Shown: one piece after another, positions 1 through 7,115 of the stretch | Layout of the letters: each line of letters opens with the position of its first letter | Numbering within the stretch: position 1 is the stretch's first letter | Source of the DNA: Comamonadaceae bacterium | Lineage (GTDB): Bacteria; Pseudomonadota; Gammaproteobacteria; Burkholderiales; Burkholderiaceae_C | DNA length: 8,794 bases | NCBI GenBank assembly: GCA_947463845.1 | Contig: CANHUM010000052.1 | Location: 1-8,794, forward strand | Direction of reading: 5' to 3' | Notes under the pieces: model-generated | Database searches by the model: none | Seen by the model: only the letters and a program-made list of their open reading frames with translations | Told to the model about the DNA's origin: nothing | Program-made: the position numbers and the translations under genes

Positions 1-135
1 AATGTTGATGTGGTTCCGCAGAGTTGGCGGGTAGGTAGCACCGAGCCGGGTGGGCAACCCTCGGCCCAGAGTAATGGCGGTCACGCAGCGGGCAACCGCT
101 GTGCACAGAATCCGGCTTATCGGCGAGCTTCACAC
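1..135 (+). ncRNA. rnpB: RNase P RNA, 3' part (partial at window start)
   Basis: This is the 3' end of the catalytic RNA of RNase P, which trims 5' leaders from pre-tRNAs. The block around 104-133 (CAGAATCCGGCTTATCGG followed by CGAGCTTCAC) matches the conserved 3' end of bacterial rnpB; E. coli has CAGAACCCGGCTTATCGG then TCAGTTTCAC. Upstream, GTAGGTAGCACCGAG at 31-45 resembles the E. coli GGGTAGGTTGCTTGAG stretch. CAGCGG-GCAA-CCGCTG at 86-101 is a perfect 6-bp hairpin with a GNRA tetraloop, typical of this RNA. The 5' part lies outside the window. The exact mature 3' end (about 133-135) is by analogy with E. coli. No protein gene is supported here. Confidence 0.93.
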
Positions 136-148
136 TTTTTTCAGGCGC

Positions 149-176
149 AAAAAAACCCGCATCAGCGGGTTTTTTT
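149..176. terminator. Bidirectional intrinsic terminator between rnpB and the iscR-like gene
   Basis: Seven A (149-155), CCCGC, loop ATCA, GCGGG and seven T (170-176) form a perfect 12-bp inverted repeat. It reads as a GC stem plus U-tract on both strands. It lies about 14 bp after the rnpB 3' end and 18 bp beyond the stop of the minus-strand regulator gene, so it can end both convergent transcripts. E. coli rnpB also ends in an AAAACCCGC...GCGGGTTTT type terminator. Confidence 0.93.
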
Positions 177-193
177 GAAGCTGTCTGGTGGCT

Positions 194-715
194 TCAGCCA
201 CGTGAAGGCACGAGGGTGCCAGCCAGGGCAAAAACCGAATTGGGCGCCGTGATTTTCACGGCGCTTTTGGGCTTGGCAAACACCCCACGTTTGACGGCAG
301 GTTGTGGGGCAGGCTCGAAAGTCACGCCTTTGGTGCGTTGCTCGGCCACCAATTGGCGCAAGGTGATCGACTGCAGATGGGTCAACATTTTCTCGTTCAG
401 GCTGGCCCACAGCTCACTGTTCATCCAGCCACCTTCGGCACCGGCTTCGTCTTCGGTAGGGGCATCGACAGCGCCCACGATGTCGGCCATGGTGATTTTT
501 TCAGCATTGCGCGACAGCGAATAACCGCCGCCGGGGCCGCGGGTGCTTTCGACCAGTCCGTGTTGGCGCAACTTGCTGAACAGCTGTTCCAGGTAGGACA
601 GGGAAATCTGGTGGCGCACGCTGATTGCAGCCAGCGAAACGGGGCCACGTCCTTCGCGCAATGCCACATCGATCATGGCGGTGACTGCAAATCGACTTTT
701 GGTGCTCAAACGCAT
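194..715 (-). CDS. IscR-like Rrf2-family transcriptional regulator without cysteines
   Basis: This is a 173-residue Rrf2-family DNA-binding regulator, closest by eye to IscR. The start MRLSTKSRFAVTAM aligns with E. coli IscR MRLTSKGRYAVTAM. The winged-helix region (about 1-65) keeps ISLSYLEQLF at 37-46, including the Glu43 equivalent, and the wing motif RGPGGGY at 59-65. The start is ATG at 715 because the family begins there and AAAGGAG lies about 7 nt upstream; a 15-residue upstream extension has no family match. IscR normally holds a [2Fe-2S] cluster with three Cys and one His at about 92-107. Here that loop is Asp/Glu/Gly-rich (TEDEAGAEGGW at 87-97) and the whole protein has no Cys, so it should not bind the cluster in the known way. 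The last 35 residues are a Pro/Lys/Ala-rich tail. It may be a cluster-independent paralogue of the isc-operon IscR; its targets are unknown. Confidence 0.88.
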   Translation of the reverse strand: MRLSTKSRFAVTAMIDVALREGRGPVSLAAISVRHQISLSYLEQLFSKLRQHGLVESTRGPGGGYSLSRNAEKITMADIVGAVDAPTEDEAGAEGGWMNSELWASLNEKMLTHLQSITLRQLVAEQRTKGVTFEPAPQPAVKRGVFAKPKSAVKITAPNSVFALAGTLVPSRG

Positions 716-820
716 GGTGGGCTCCTTTCTGCTTGTGAGTGGCCTGTGGATACCGGCCAACCGATGGTGTCCAAACGCATTGTGTACGTTGGTGACTGGA
801 CAGTTATTTTTTCAGACTGA

Positions 821-839
821 TCTGTCAGATAGTGACAGA
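821..839. promoter_or_regulatory. Perfect 7-5-7 palindrome upstream of the iscR-like gene
   Basis: TCTGTCA-GATAG-TGACAGA is a perfect inverted repeat, 106 bp upstream of the regulator's ATG. On the minus strand it includes CTGACA (828-823), which resembles a -35 box, with an AT-rich AAAAAATAACTG stretch about 16 bp further on as a weak -10 region. A smaller ACTG-GA-CAGT dyad lies at 795-804. Rrf2 regulators commonly bind dyads in their own promoters, so autoregulation is the natural inference. The half-site does not obviously match the published E. coli IscR type 1 or type 2 sites. Confidence 0.5.
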
Positions 840-848
840 CCCTGATTA

Positions 849-881
849 TTCAAGGCCTCAACGCACTTTGATGGCCTTGAA
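849..881. repeat. Long hairpin between the pseudouridine-synthase-like and iscR-like genes
   Basis: TTCAAGGCC (849-857) and GGCCTTGAA (873-881) are perfect 9-bp arms. Inside, TCAA (858-861) pairs with TTGA (868-871), leaving one bulged base and a 6-nt loop. The hairpin starts 16 bp past the stop codon of the minus-strand gene ending at 897. No T-tract follows on the minus strand, so it is not a standard intrinsic terminator. It may stabilise the 3' end of that transcript or act with a termination factor. Confidence 0.5.
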
Positions 882-896
882 AACATTAAAAGCAGA

Positions 897-1592
897 TTAA
901 AACCTTTCATGGTTTTGCAGCTGCCGCCATTGACCGGGCTCCAGAGGGGCCAAACCGATGCGTCCCACACGCTGGCGGCGCAGGTCCTGAAGGGGGCATT
1001 GTTCGTCCAGCCAGCGTCCCAACTGCAACCCTTCTAGGTCTTTGCCCGCGATGCGCAGCACCGTCAGGGTGTCGGTTTGGCGGTTGACGCTGGCGCGGAT
1101 GCCCGGCCCGTTCAGGGCCTTGACCAGGCCCTCGGGCACTTCGCCTGAGAGCGTGGCCATCCACTCCTGCTCCATCGGGCTGCGGCGGTCCTCCAGGTGA
1201 CGCAACACGCCCACATCGTCCGAAAAAATGCACAGACCGCTGGTGGGTTGGGCCAAGGGCAGAGGCATTTGCATTTTGGCCAAGCGTTCAGGCCCCCAAA
1301 TGCCGGGCTGCTGGGCTTTCAGGCCCACAGTGTCCTGCAGCCAGGCCAGGTTGGCCACCCGGTGCGCAGGCTTGAACAGCAGCAGGGTCAGTGGCGCCAG
1401 CGCGGCCATGGAAACCAAGCGGTTCACCTGCACCATTTGCGCTTCACGCACGCGCCGGGCCGGATCGGTCACGATTTGGCCCGCCACTTGCACGCCCCCG
1501 GCCACGATCAGGGCTTCGGCTTCACGGCGCGAGCAGTTTTGCTCGATGGCCACGCGTTTGGCCAGCCGTATGCCTTCTTCAGAGGAAATCAT
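897..1592 (-). CDS. RsuA/RluF-family pseudouridine synthase homologue, catalytic Asp missing
   Basis: This 231-residue protein (ATG at 1592) has an N-terminal S4 RNA-binding domain at about 7-60, with CSRREAEALIVAGGVQVAGQ at 20-39, followed by a region resembling the RsuA/RluB/RluE/RluF catalytic domain. Active family members carry GRLDxxTxGL, where Asp is the catalytic nucleophile that converts uridine to pseudouridine in rRNA. Here the matching stretch is LPLAQPTSGL (111-120), so Asp is replaced by Ala114 and the preceding Gly-Arg is lost. The usual Lys-x-Tyr motif reads EQEWMAT (141-147), and the late NRQ-RRM-type motif is not recognisable. RNA binding therefore looks kept while chemistry is probably lost. 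A TTG four codons upstream (1604) is an alternative start. It lies 28 bp after the upstream minus-strand gene and probably shares its transcript. Confidence 0.75.
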   Translation of the reverse strand: MISSEEGIRLAKRVAIEQNCSRREAEALIVAGGVQVAGQIVTDPARRVREAQMVQVNRLVSMAALAPLTLLLFKPAHRVANLAWLQDTVGLKAQQPGIWGPERLAKMQMPLPLAQPTSGLCIFSDDVGVLRHLEDRRSPMEQEWMATLSGEVPEGLVKALNGPGIRASVNRQTDTLTVLRIAGKDLEGLQLGRWLDEQCPLQDLRRQRVGRIGLAPLEPGQWRQLQNHERF

Positions 1593-1620
1593 CCAAGCTT
1601 TCAATCATTCTCAATGCGAA

Positions 1621-3267
1621 TCAAGACAAGGCTTGTTCGCGGATATGGTCCACATGGGCTTGCAGCGATCGGGCCGCCACGGGCCACAGGCGGGGCGGCA
1701 CATCGTCGTAGGCTTTTTCGACCCATTCCTGCAGGCTCCCCTGCGGCAAGGCCTGCATGGCGGCGGCGATTTTGGCTTCGCGCTTGAGACGGTGAGCCTT
1801 CAGGTGCGTGATGGCCTGGTGTGCAAAGCCCAGCACATGGCCGTGCGCAGGCAGAATGAATTCGATGCCACCGGCCTTGCAGGCCGCAGCCAGTTTGTCC
1901 AGCGAGTCGAGGTAGTCGCCCATGTGGCCATCGGGCGGGTCGATCACGGTGGTGCTGCCGTTGAGCACATGGTCGCCCGAGAACAGCAGGCCGTCTTCTT
2001 CGAGAACCAGGCACAGGTGGTTGGCCGCATGCCCGGGCGTGTGCACCACGCGCAGGGTGTGGGTGATGTCGCCTTGGGCGCCTGTGCCTTGCAAGACCAG
2101 TTTTTCGCCGTCCGACAGTTCGCGCTCGGGTGTGAAGCGGCTGTTGACGCGGGCAGTCGGCTTGGAGGCCAAGCCCAGGATCGGTGGCTTGTGGGTGCAC
2201 AGCGCTTGTAGCGGTGCAGCGCCGGGAGAATGGTCGGGGTGGGAGTGGGTGCACACAATGGCGCGGATTTGTCCGCCTGCGGCACGCCACAGGCGTTGCA
2301 GGTGCTCGTCGTCGGCGGGGCCGGGGTCGATGGCGATGTAGCCGGTGTTCGGGTCTCCCACCAAATAGCTGTTGGTCCCCGGGCCGGTCATCACGCCGGG
2401 ATTGGGGGCCGTGAGACGCTGCACGTTTCTGAGCAGAGCGACGGGCTGATCGGTCTGCCAGTCCAGGTGGTGGTGGATTTGTCCGTCGGGGGTAACCAGG
2501 GCCAGCTCACCAAACGGGGCTTCGTGTTCCATGTAACGCGCTTCGTTGCCAGCCAACCAGCCGGCTCGGGGACAGCTGGTCCACAGGGGCTCGTCGTTGA
2601 TGGCGCAGGCCTGCAGAACGGCGTCGACATCGGCAAAGGCTTTGAGACGCTCCAGTGTGCGGATGGTTGGGAAGATGATGAAGAAATCCCCTTGGGCATG
2701 TCGGTCCAGCGCGTCCTGTGGGCGGACCCAGACCGGCTCGAATTGCTCGGATTCATCGGCCACTGGCGTCTGGCCTTCGGGCATGCGAGCGACCAAAAAG
2801 GGCACGTCAAAGCGGCGTGGCAAATCGCGGTCGGTGATCCAGTGAGCCAGCACGAACACCTGGTCGGCGGCCAGTGTCAGTCCACGGGCTTGGCACTGCG
2901 CGGCAAAAGCCCCTTGGCGGTCGATGGCGGCGATGTCAACGGGGTCAGCCCAGCGCCCATTGGCATGGCGGGCGAACAAGATGCCCAGTTCTTCAAAGCT
3001 CTCGCGGATGGCGGCAATCGCTTGCGTCAGGTGGAGGTCGCTTTGCATGGGACGGCGCTGTGCCATGCGGTGCGCCTGGGCATCGGCGGCGTCAATGCCG
3101 CCGCCCGGGAACACGTAGGCGCCCGGGGCGAAACTGGCGGTCATGGAGCGGCGCGTCATCAGCACTTCCATGCCGCGCGGCCCGTCTCGCATCAGCAACA
3201 CGGTGGCAGCGGGGCGCAAGGGCGCAGGTTCACGTTGGGGGTAGAGGAGCTGGGATGTACGGACCAT
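1621..3267 (-). CDS. Nudix hydrolase / metallo-beta-lactamase-fold hydrolase fusion
   Basis: This is a 548-residue two-domain hydrolase. The N-terminal Nudix domain (about 17-200) has FPGGG at 53-57 and RESFEELGI at 89-97, which matches the REUXEEXGU half of the Nudix box. The two parts are separated by an insertion of roughly 20 residues, as in NUDT7/NUDT19-type (CoA or related diphosphate) Nudix proteins. The C-terminal domain (about 285-480) is a metallo-beta-lactamase fold with THSHPDH at 340-346 and further likely metal ligands His413 (TPGHAANH), Asp432 (SGDH) and His475 (PAHG). The order and C-terminal helical extension resemble LACTB2-like proteins. Both active sites look intact. The substrate cannot be read from sequence; a nucleotide or CoA-ester diphosphate and a thioester or RNA phosphodiester are possible. 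The start at 3267 has no well-spaced ribosome site, but the next in-frame Met lies at residue 26, inside the Nudix domain. Confidence 0.85.
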   Translation of the reverse strand: MVRTSQLLYPQREPAPLRPAATVLLMRDGPRGMEVLMTRRSMTASFAPGAYVFPGGGIDAADAQAHRMAQRRPMQSDLHLTQAIAAIRESFEELGILFARHANGRWADPVDIAAIDRQGAFAAQCQARGLTLAADQVFVLAHWITDRDLPRRFDVPFLVARMPEGQTPVADESEQFEPVWVRPQDALDRHAQGDFFIIFPTIRTLERLKAFADVDAVLQACAINDEPLWTSCPRAGWLAGNEARYMEHEAPFGELALVTPDGQIHHHLDWQTDQPVALLRNVQRLTAPNPGVMTGPGTNSYLVGDPNTGYIAIDPGPADDEHLQRLWRAAGGQIRAIVCTHSHPDHSPGAAPLQALCTHKPPILGLASKPTARVNSRFTPERELSDGEKLVLQGTGAQGDITHTLRVVHTPGHAANHLCLVLEEDGLLFSGDHVLNGSTTVIDPPDGHMGDYLDSLDKLAAACKAGGIEFILPAHGHVLGFAHQAITHLKAHRLKREAKIAAAMQALPQGSLQEWVEKAYDDVPPRLWPVAARSLQAHVDHIREQALS

Positions 3268-3272
3268 GCCTC

Positions 3273-3300
3273 ATTATCGGGCTCTTGCAAAGACGATAAT
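3273..3300. promoter_or_regulatory. Mirror-image divergent -10 region between the fusion gene and dapF
   Basis: ATTATCG (3273-3279) and CGATAAT (3294-3300) form a perfect inverted repeat with a 14-bp spacer. Each arm supplies a GATAAT box, 5 of 6 matches to the sigma70 -10 consensus, facing outward. The plus-strand box ends 7 nt before the dapF ATG (3308). The minus-strand box ends 5 nt before the ATG of the Nudix-MBL gene (3267). Transcription starting at normal distance would give nearly or fully leaderless mRNAs, fitting the absence of a good Shine-Dalgarno sequence for either gene. No clear -35 boxes are seen. The dyad could instead be an operator. Confidence 0.5.
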
Positions 3301-3307
3301 CGCGACC

Positions 3308-4177
3308 ATGCACATTCGCTTTACCAAGATGCAAGGAGCTGGCAACGACTTTGTCGTGCTGGATGAGACGCGCGGCCGCCTGGGGCTGAATGCGGCCCAG
3401 TACCGCTTTCTCGCCGATCGCCACTTCGGTGTGGGTGCCGACCAGATCCTCACCGTGCGGCCTTCTCCGGCGCCCGGACTGGACTTTGAGTACGTGATCC
3501 ACAACGCCGACGGCGGCGAGGTGGAGCATTGCGGCAACGGCGCCCGCTGTTTTGTGCGCTATGTGCGCGAGAAGGGCTTGACCGACAAAAGCACGGTGCG
3601 TGTGAAGGTGCAACAAGGTGAGATTGAGTTGTGCATGAACCCCGATGGTCGCGTCACCGTGGACATGGGCTCGCCCATGTTCGATTGGGAACGGGTGCCG
3701 TTCAACCCCATCGGTCTCATCAGCGACCAGGTCAACGGTTGGCCGGTGTTTGATTTGCCGCTGGGCGAGCTGGGCATGGCGAGGGTGGGCGTGGTGTCCA
3801 TGGGCAACCCGCATGCGGTGCAGCGCGTGGACGACGTGGCCACCTTTCCAGTGCTGGCCCAGGGCCCTTGTATTGAAAACCACCCGGCCTTCCCCAATCG
3901 CGTGAACGCGGGCTTCATGCAGGTCGTCTCGCGCAGCCAGATCAGCTTGCGCGTGTTCGAGCGCGGTGCGGGCGAGACGCTGGCCTGCGGTACGGGCGCT
4001 TGCGCGGCCGTCGTGGCCGGTATCCGCCAGGGTTGGCTGGACCCTCGTGTGGACGTGCAGACCCTGGGGGGTGTGCTGACCATTGAATGGGCCGGACAGG
4101 CTGACAGCCCGGTGCTCATGACTGGCCCGGCCACCTTCGTTTTTGAAGGCAGCATCGAACTGCCTGACACCCTTTGA
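3308..4177 (+). CDS. dapF: Diaminopimelate epimerase
   Basis: DapF interconverts LL- and meso-diaminopimelate without a cofactor, the late step of lysine synthesis that also supplies meso-DAP for peptidoglycan. The 289-residue protein starts at ATG 3308 with [17 protein letters not shown], the family's conserved N-terminus; a 14-residue upstream extension has no family match. The two catalytic cysteines are present: Cys75 in EHCGNGARC and Cys227 in LACGTGAC. Residues 160-172 ([13 protein letters not shown]) and 218-225 (ERGAGETL) are also typical. It starts the plus-strand run dapF-DUF484-xerC, with 16 bp to the next gene. It has no clear ribosome-binding site and may be translated from a leaderless transcript. 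All key residues are present and the length is slightly above E. coli DapF. Confidence 0.97.
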   Translation: MHIRFTKMQGAGNDFVVLDETRGRLGLNAAQYRFLADRHFGVGADQILTVRPSPAPGLDFEYVIHNADGGEVEHCGNGARCFVRYVREKGLTDKSTVRVKVQQGEIELCMNPDGRVTVDMGSPMFDWERVPFNPIGLISDQVNGWPVFDLPLGELGMARVGVVSMGNPHAVQRVDDVATFPVLAQGPCIENHPAFPNRVNAGFMQVVSRSQISLRVFERGAGETLACGTGACAAVVAGIRQGWLDPRVDVQTLGGVLTIEWAGQADSPVLMTGPATFVFEGSIELPDTL

Positions 4178-4193
4178 ATTGCTGGAGCTTCAT

Positions 4194-4880
4194 ATGACGA
4201 CGCCTGAACCCATGAGCCCGATCACCGAAGACGACATCGCCGACTATCTGGTGAACACACCTGACTTTTTCGAGCGACATGCCTCGCTGTTGGCCACAGT
4301 GCAGCTCACGCATCCGCAAAGTCACCGTGCTGTGGGTTTGCAGGAGCGCCAGGCGCAAATGCTTCGCGACAAGATCAAGGCGCTGGAGCACCGCATCATG
4401 GACATGATTCGCCATGGCAACGAAAACATGGTCCTGACCGACAAGCTGCACCGCTGGTCGTGTGAATTGCTGGTGACCCCACCGGAGCAGCTGGCTGCCT
4501 CGGCGGTTGACAACATCCGCGAACTCTTTCAGGTGCCTCAGACCGCTTTGCGTCTGTGGTCACTCGATGCGGCACATGCTCAAGCGCACTATGCGCAGGG
4601 CGTGACCGAGGCGGTGCAGACGCTGGCCAGTTCTCTGGATCAACCTTATGTCGGGCCGAACTCGGGTTTCGAAGCAGTGCAGTGGCTGGACGAGCCCACG
4701 CAGGCGGCTTCCTTGGCGCTGTTGGCTTTGCGTGCGGCACCGGGTCAACCCGCTTTCGGCCTGCTGGTGCTGGCCTCACCCGATGCCCAGCGCTTTAACA
4801 GCCAGATGGGCACCGACCTGCTGGAGCGCCTGGCCGAGCTGGCGGGTGCGGCTTTGTCGGTCTTGCGTGAGCAGGGCTGA
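4194..4880 (+). CDS. DUF484 family protein (YigA-like, GAF-like fold)
   Basis: This 228-residue protein is of the DUF484/YigA family, which has no established biochemical role. The N-terminal signature ITEDDIADYLVNTPDFFERH (10-29) is followed by a probable coiled coil (about 51-85), with family residues RAVGLQERQ at 45-53. The C-terminal half (about 95-225) looks like the GAF-type domain assigned to the family, with hydrophobic strands such as AFGLLVLAS followed by LLERLAELAGAAL. ATG at 4194 is chosen because GGAG lies 6 nt upstream; an upstream in-frame start at 4143 would overlap dapF and lacks family similarity. ATG 4212 is a weaker alternative. Lying between dapF (16 bp) and xerC (3 bp), it repeats the dapF-yigA-xerC order of gammaproteobacteria and is surely cotranscribed. 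Confidence 0.9.
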   Translation: MTTPEPMSPITEDDIADYLVNTPDFFERHASLLATVQLTHPQSHRAVGLQERQAQMLRDKIKALEHRIMDMIRHGNENMVLTDKLHRWSCELLVTPPEQLAASAVDNIRELFQVPQTALRLWSLDAAHAQAHYAQGVTEAVQTLASSLDQPYVGPNSGFEAVQWLDEPTQAASLALLALRAAPGQPAFGLLVLASPDAQRFNSQMGTDLLERLAELAGAALSVLREQG

Positions 4881-4883
4881 GCC

Positions 4884-5858
4884 ATGTCCGACGCAGCGGC
4901 CAACGATCCGCTGGTGTCCCGTTATCTGGACCATGTGCGTTTTGAAAAGCGTCTGGCCGAGCGCACCTGCACCCTCTACCACTTGGATCTGAAGCGCCTG
5001 GTCGATATGGCGGCGGCATCCCATGTGCCCTTGCTGCAGGTGCAAAGCGGCCATGTGCGCCGCTGGGTGGCTCAAATGCACAGTGCCGGCCGCAGCGGGC
5101 GTGGCATTGCACTCATCTTGTCAGGCTGGCGCGGTTTTTACACCTGGTTGGGGCGTGAGGGCCTGATTCCGCACAACCCTGTGGTGGATGTGCGGGCCCC
5201 GCGTGTGTCCAAACCCCTGCCCAAGGCGCTGGGCGTGGACGAGGCGATGCGGCTGGCCGAGCATGAAGAAGACAACGACGACCCCTGGCTCGAGGCCCGC
5301 GACGCGGCCATGGTCGAATTGCTTTACGGCTGCGGCCTGCGCATTGCCGAGCTCACCGGTCTGGATGTGGTGGCCAGTGCCGATGCCAGTCGGGCTGGGC
5401 GTGGCTGGATCGATTTGCAAAACGCCGAGGTGCAAGTGCAGGGCAAAGGCAGCAAACGCCGCACCGTGCCTTTGGGGCGTGCAGCCGTCGAAGCGCTGAC
5501 ACACTGGTTGGCCGTGCGGCCGCAGTTGACCGGTCTGCTGACGCAGCCTGCACCGGGCGCCTCCAGTTTGGCGCTGGCGCTGTTTCCTGGACGCCACGGC
5601 ACACGCCTGACGCCACGGGGCGTTGCCCAGCGACTCAAGCGCCGCAGCCTGCTGGCAGGCTTGGCCACCCCGGTGCATCCGCACATGCTGCGCCATTCCT
5701 TTGCCAGCCATGTTCTGCAGTCCAGTGGCGATCTGCGGGCAGTGCAAGAACTGCTCGGCCATGCCAACATCAGCACCACGCAGGTTTACACGCGGCTTGA
5801 TTTTCAGCATCTGGCGAAAATCTACGACGCAGCCCATCCCCGTGCCAAACGCAAATGA
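4884..5858 (+). CDS. xerC: Tyrosine recombinase XerC
   Basis: XerC acts with XerD at the chromosomal dif site to resolve chromosome dimers at cell division. The 324-residue protein has an N-terminal core-binding domain (about 8-95) and a C-terminal catalytic domain. The full catalytic set is visible: Arg153 (CGLRIAEL), Lys188 (GKGSKRR), His267 and Arg270 (HPHMLRHSF), His293 (LLGHANISTTQ) and Tyr302 (VYTRLDF). It is about 26 residues longer than E. coli XerC, partly from an insertion at about 163-174 between the catalytic Arg and Lys. The ATG at 4884 is 3 bp after the DUF484 stop, so translation is probably coupled. Its setting in a dapF-DUF484-xerC run argues for XerC proper rather than a mobile-element integrase. 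Confidence 0.95.
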   Translation: MSDAAANDPLVSRYLDHVRFEKRLAERTCTLYHLDLKRLVDMAAASHVPLLQVQSGHVRRWVAQMHSAGRSGRGIALILSGWRGFYTWLGREGLIPHNPVVDVRAPRVSKPLPKALGVDEAMRLAEHEEDNDDPWLEARDAAMVELLYGCGLRIAELTGLDVVASADASRAGRGWIDLQNAEVQVQGKGSKRRTVPLGRAAVEALTHWLAVRPQLTGLLTQPAPGASSLALALFPGRHGTRLTPRGVAQRLKRRSLLAGLATPVHPHMLRHSFASHVLQSSGDLRAVQELLGHANISTTQVYTRLDFQHLAKIYDAAHPRAKRK

Positions 5859-5976
5859 AGTCCGGTGCTGACCTTGCGGATGCGCTTGAGGGCCATGCCG
5901 CTGTTGGCGCGCGGTCCTTGAATTGCTCGCTACACTCCCCAACTCTTTCCATTCAGATCTGCAACGGAACCGTGCC

Positions 5977-7023
5977 ATGTCCTTGATTCCCACCACCATC
6001 CTGACCGGCTTCTTGGGCTCGGGCAAAACCACCTTGCTCAAGCGCGTCCTGACCGAGGCCCATGGTCAGAAAATTGCCGTCATCGAGAACGAGTTTGGCG
6101 AAGAGAACATCGACAACGAGATCCTGGTCTCGGACACCGAGGAGCAGATCATTCAGATGAGCAATGGCTGCATTTGCTGCACCATCCGCGAAGACCTGCG
6201 CGTCACGCTGCAGATGCTGGCTGCCAAGCGCCGCAAAGGCCTGCTCAGCTTTGACCGCATCGTCATCGAGACGACCGGTTTGGCCGATCCGGGTCCTGTT
6301 GCGCAGACCTTTTTCATGGACGACGAGATTGCAGAGACCTTCTTGCTCGACTCCATCCTGACTTTGGTGGACGCCAAGCACGCGGCCCTGCAACTCAATG
6401 ATCGCCAGGAAGCGCGTCGTCAAGTGGGCTTTGCGGACCAGATCTTCATCAGCAAAGCCGATCTGGTGTCTCCGCAGGACTTGGACGCACTGCAGCACCG
6501 TCTGAAGCACATGAATCCGCGTGCTCCACAAAAGGTCGTGCATTTTGGGGAGGTGCCCCTGTCCGAGGTGTTCGACCTCAAGGGCTTCAATCTCAACGCC
6601 AAGCTGGACATCGATCCAGACTTCCTGAAAGACGATGCCCATGACCATCACCATGACCACGCGCATGGTGAGCACTGTGACCACCCTTCACATGCCCATG
6701 ACCATGGTCACCACCATCACCACGATGACGATGTGAAAAGCTTCGTGTTCAGGTCGGAGCGCGCTTTTGACCCCGCCAAGCTGGAGGACTTCCTGGGTGC
6801 CATCGTCAACATTTATGGCCCCCGCATGCTCCGATACAAGGGGGTTTTGAATATGCAAGGCACCCAGCGCAAGGTCATTTTCCAAGGGGTGCACCAACTC
6901 ATGGGCAGCGATTTGGGTCCGATGTGGGCTGCAGACGAGAGGAAAATGAGCAAGATGGTATTCATTGGCATTGACTTGCCAAAAGATATTTTTTTACAAG
7001 GCCTCGAGCAAAGTTTGGTGTGA
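5977..7023 (+). CDS. COG0523 (CobW/YjiA-type) GTPase, probable metal chaperone
   Basis: This is a 348-residue G3E-family GTPase. Walker A is GFLGSGKTT (11-19), the family CxCC metal site is NGCICCT (63-69; Cys65, Cys67, Cys68), and the guanine-specificity motif reads SKAD (159-162). A histidine-rich loop at 222-249 with about 16 His, acidic residues and Cys234 sits between the GTPase domain and the C-terminal CobW domain (about 254-340). Such proteins are thought to hand zinc or another metal to client proteins using GTP. Nothing nearby suggests cobalamin synthesis, so the CobW name should not be read as function. ATG 5977 is chosen because MSLIPTTILTGFLGSGKTT is the usual family N-terminus. 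The 118-bp gap from xerC holds a TACACT box (5931-5936) but no convincing -35, so a separate promoter is possible but unproven. Confidence 0.92.
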   Translation: MSLIPTTILTGFLGSGKTTLLKRVLTEAHGQKIAVIENEFGEENIDNEILVSDTEEQIIQMSNGCICCTIREDLRVTLQMLAAKRRKGLLSFDRIVIETTGLADPGPVAQTFFMDDEIAETFLLDSILTLVDAKHAALQLNDRQEARRQVGFADQIFISKADLVSPQDLDALQHRLKHMNPRAPQKVVHFGEVPLSEVFDLKGFNLNAKLDIDPDFLKDDAHDHHHDHAHGEHCDHPSHAHDHGHHHHHDDDVKSFVFRSERAFDPAKLEDFLGAIVNIYGPRMLRYKGVLNMQGTQRKVIFQGVHQLMGSDLGPMWAADERKMSKMVFIGIDLPKDIFLQGLEQSLV

Positions 7024-7115
7024 CAGGTGCTGTGGGGCAGCCAGTTCAGGGACGTGCTTTTTTCGTCATATTGGCTTTAATGCGAGAGCGTCAGATTTTT
7101 CAGCCTTCTAGTCGC

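Noticed and set aside
10..252. Plus-strand 80-codon frame at the left end
   Set aside because: It overlaps the rnpB 3' end and its terminator. The RNA gene explains the sequence, and there is no ribosome site.
302..820. Plus-strand 172-codon open frame across the regulator gene
   Set aside because: It is antisense to the IscR-like gene and covers its promoter region. The minus strand has the family match and a strong ribosome site.
1228..2211. Plus-strand 327-codon open frame
   Set aside because: It spans two real minus-strand genes in antisense, has no recognisable domain and no sensible ribosome site or context.
2230..3366. Plus-strand 378-codon open frame
   Set aside because: It lies antisense to the Nudix/MBL fusion, whose motifs are clear, and it runs into dapF in another frame. 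Long antisense frames are common in GC-rich DNA, and no domain is recognisable.
5121..6041. Minus-strand 306-codon open frame
   Set aside because: It is antisense to xerC, which carries all six catalytic residues. No family resemblance was seen.
7024..7070. Possible terminator after the COG0523 GTPase
   Set aside because: A six-T run exists at 7058-7063, but the only nearby stem (GCTG-TGGGG-CAGC) is four base pairs and is not adjacent to the T-run.
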